Assembly (NCBI GenBank): GCA_934477985.1 | Contig: CAKSOR010000177.1 | Span: 1-6,009 of the forward strand | Source: an uncultured Eubacteriales bacterium | GTDB lineage: Bacteria; Bacillota; Clostridia; Oscillospirales; CAG-272 | Direction of reading: 5' to 3' | Length of the DNA: 6,009 nucleotides | Shown: in pieces, positions 5,874 through 6,009 of the stretch | Layout: the number at the start of each line of letters is the position of its first letter | Position numbering within the stretch: the stretch's first letter is position 1 | The notes under the pieces: generated by a model | What the model was told of the DNA's origin: nothing | Seen by the model: only the letters and a program-made list of their open reading frames with translations | Databases searched by the model: none | Program-made: the position numbers and the translations under genes

Positions 5874-6009
5874 CGGTCATATCATGCCGACGCGGTAAAA
5901 TTCCCGACTATTATAAAATCATAATATTTATTTAATGTCTACTGAATAACCATCAACATTTTGCATGGCAGCAGAAAGCCAAGAAACCAATCGAGAAACC
6001 GCAAAAAGG
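5874..6009. other. AT-rich window end with no assignable gene
   Basis: I can place no gene here with confidence. The stretch 5896-5940 is markedly AT-rich compared with the rest of the window. Two short open frames touch the right edge. One is an ATG at 5965 on the plus strand, open for 15 codons (MAAESQETNRETAKR) but without a ribosome binding site. The other is a minus-strand frame that enters from the edge and ends with TAA at 5930-5928 (ending VDGYSVDIK). A 7-bp direct repeat AGAAACC (5982-5988 and 5994-6000) is also present. Neither frame shares the C/G-ending codon preference of the genes to the left. Confidence 0.4.

Noticed and set aside
5965..6009. Start of a plus-strand gene (MAAESQETNRETAKR)
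   Set aside because: Only 15 codons are visible, with no ribosome binding site and no recognisable family, so it cannot be supported as a CDS.

Overview
The window looks like a chromosomal segment of a Gram-positive anaerobe of the class Clostridia, perhaps a gut or rumen Oscillospirales- or Christensenellales-type lineage. This is an inference. It rests on purine-rich Shine-Dalgarno sequences, near-consensus housekeeping promoters, a lipobox solute-binding protein of a style abundant in gut Clostridia, and an MFS protein whose N-terminus resembles a family common in Firmicutes. No rRNA, tRNA or taxonomic marker is present, and base composition was judged only by eye (moderately GC-rich, with AT-rich intergenic regions).

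Layout. At the left edge, on the minus strand, lies a CRISPR adaptation module: cas4 (857-1549) overlapping cas1 by 4 nt. Cas1 runs off the left edge at about residue 286. Both proteins resemble subtype I-C. They have their own near-perfect promoter (1590-1619), and a strong intrinsic terminator (1663-1700) separates them from the gene upstream. The interference genes that normally precede cas4 in a I-C operon (cas3-cas5-cas8c-cas7) are not there. Upstream of the terminator, on the same strand, is a lipoprotein extracellular solute-binding protein (1714-3219) with no permease genes beside it.

A 276-bp divergent intergenic region (3220-3495) separates the binding-protein gene from a plus-strand AraC-family regulator (3496-4494). 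This region holds a good promoter for the regulator, a plausible one for the binding protein, and a 15-bp imperfect direct repeat whose copies each sit about 60-65 bp upstream of one predicted start site. The regulator converges, with only 4 bp between stop codons, on a 428-residue 12-TM MFS transporter gene (4499-5785, minus). That gene has its own TTGACA-17-TACAAT promoter and a small palindrome at the predicted transcription start. The last ~130 bp are AT-rich, carry no assignable gene, and include only weak open-frame hints.

How the genes may work together: the AraC regulator most plausibly controls the divergent solute-binding protein and perhaps the MFS gene, giving a small uptake/sensing cluster. 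The Cas genes appear to be an independently transcribed neighbour, not part of that cluster. I see no convincing new defence system. The items most worth following are the apparently detached I-C adaptation module and the paired repeat in the divergent promoter region.
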